The notes beneath the pieces were generated by a model. It was not told the DNA's origin. It was given only the letters and a program-made list of their open reading frames with translations, and did no database searches. A DNA stretch of 25,130 nt. It comes from a bacterium. GTDB taxonomy: Bacteria; Hydrogenedentota; Hydrogenedentia; Hydrogenedentiales; SLHB01. The translations under genes and the position numbers were made by a program. The stretch covers positions 1 to 25,130 of the forward strand of contig JAAEQP010001057.1 in assembly GCA_024231375.1 (NCBI GenBank). The letters are read 5' to 3'. Every line of letters begins with the position of its first letter. Within the stretch, counting starts at the first letter, position 1. Shown one piece after another: positions 25,008 through 25,130 of this stretch.

Positions 25008-25036
25008 ATTATACATCAAATGTGCGTTTAAGTCAA
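25008..25036 (-). promoter_or_regulatory. Near-consensus sigma70 promoter, minus strand
   Basis: TTGACT (25031-25036), a 17-nt spacer and TATAAT (25008-25013) match the consensus at 11 of 12 positions with ideal spacing, the best promoter in the window. Transcription would start near 25001 and run toward tetR, about 580 nt away. No convincing start codon with a ribosome site follows closely, so the product is either a non-coding RNA or a long leader. Confidence 0.7.
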
Positions 25037-25044
25037 ACGTTTGA
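25033..25044. promoter_or_regulatory. 12-bp palindrome over the -35 box, possible repressor operator
   Basis: TCAAACGTTTGA is a perfect inverted repeat and overlaps four bases of the -35 element at 25031-25036. A protein bound here would block the promoter. Its CAAAC/GTTTG half-sites recall operators of some TetR-family repressors such as PsrA, although those have a short gap between halves. The nearby tetR gene is a reasonable but unproven candidate binder. Confidence 0.5.
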
Positions 25045-25130
25045 ATCGAGAAAGGCTGCAGAACACTCAGAACTCGTATCCTATTCGCGTTAAAGCTGTT
25101 ACGTGTCCCTTGCAGGCGATCAGGGCCACA

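Larger units (their letters stand above)
24420..25130. other. Long spacer upstream of tetR without a convincing gene
   Basis: This is the longest non-coding stretch, about 710 bp to the right edge. Open frames of about 100 codons exist on both strands (24644-24958 plus, 24691-24996 minus). They lack ribosome sites and recognisable domains, and the minus one would start only 5 nt after a predicted transcript start. What stands out is the tetR promoter, a strong minus-strand promoter at 25008-25036 with a palindrome over its -35, and a 12-bp perfect hairpin at 24701-24730. The stretch at 24990-25050 is much richer in A/T than its surroundings. Confidence 0.55.

Overview
The window is GC-rich, densely coded bacterial chromosome. 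Several traits point to a heterotroph related to Planctomycetes or Candidatus Hydrogenedentota: a Tat-exported Cys-type sulfatase, a secreted Asp-box propeller protein, a secreted 'YLGAFRLP' protein, an RRM RNA-binding protein, and spacers holding degenerate repeats. This placement is inferred from gene content and protein style only. I see no rRNA, tRNA, CRISPR array, integrase or transposase.

Layout. 1-1173 (minus) is a secreted sialidase-like propeller protein cut by the left edge. 1337-1894 (plus) is a self-contained RRM gene with its own promoter and a strong intrinsic terminator. 1918-2264 is a mosaic of degenerate repeats. 2373-5314 (plus) is a two-gene unit: a secreted protein of unknown function and a sulfatase. 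5315-5777 carries further repeats, including a relative of the 1987-2121 element. 5778-11569 (minus) is a tightly overlapping run of NodU/CmcH-type carbamoyltransferase, two GT4 glycosyltransferases and a PIG-L/LmbE-type deacetylase, followed 51 bp later by a divergent HisG-like protein. 11658-15210 (minus) is thrS, a zinc-ribbon membrane protein, a membrane-anchored TPR-like protein and rlmB. 15526-19290 (plus) holds a PAS/GAF histidine kinase and a GAF-PAS-PAS protein without a kinase core. 19344-24419 (minus) is a tetR-adaptor-RND pump operon. 24420-25130 has no convincing gene, but it has two minus-strand promoters, a palindrome over one -35 box and a 12-bp perfect hairpin.

How the genes work together. 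The carbamoyltransferase/GT4/GT4/deacetylase genes overlap by 4, 4 and 11 bp. They look like one assembly line for an N-deacetylated, O-carbamoylated glycoconjugate, in a combination that recalls Nod-factor tailoring and, in part, the GT4 plus LmbE pairs of mycothiol and bacillithiol synthesis. The sulfatase and its companion probably act outside the cytoplasm on sulfated organic matter. The thrS group is a translation-related operon with two uncharacterised membrane proteins. The pump operon is probably controlled by its own TetR protein. The pump lacks the usual Asp-Asp and Lys proton-relay residues. The strongest candidates for something undescribed are the glycoconjugate cassette, the repeat family with conserved ends and a variable hairpin core, and the promoter/palindrome/hairpin unit at the right edge.
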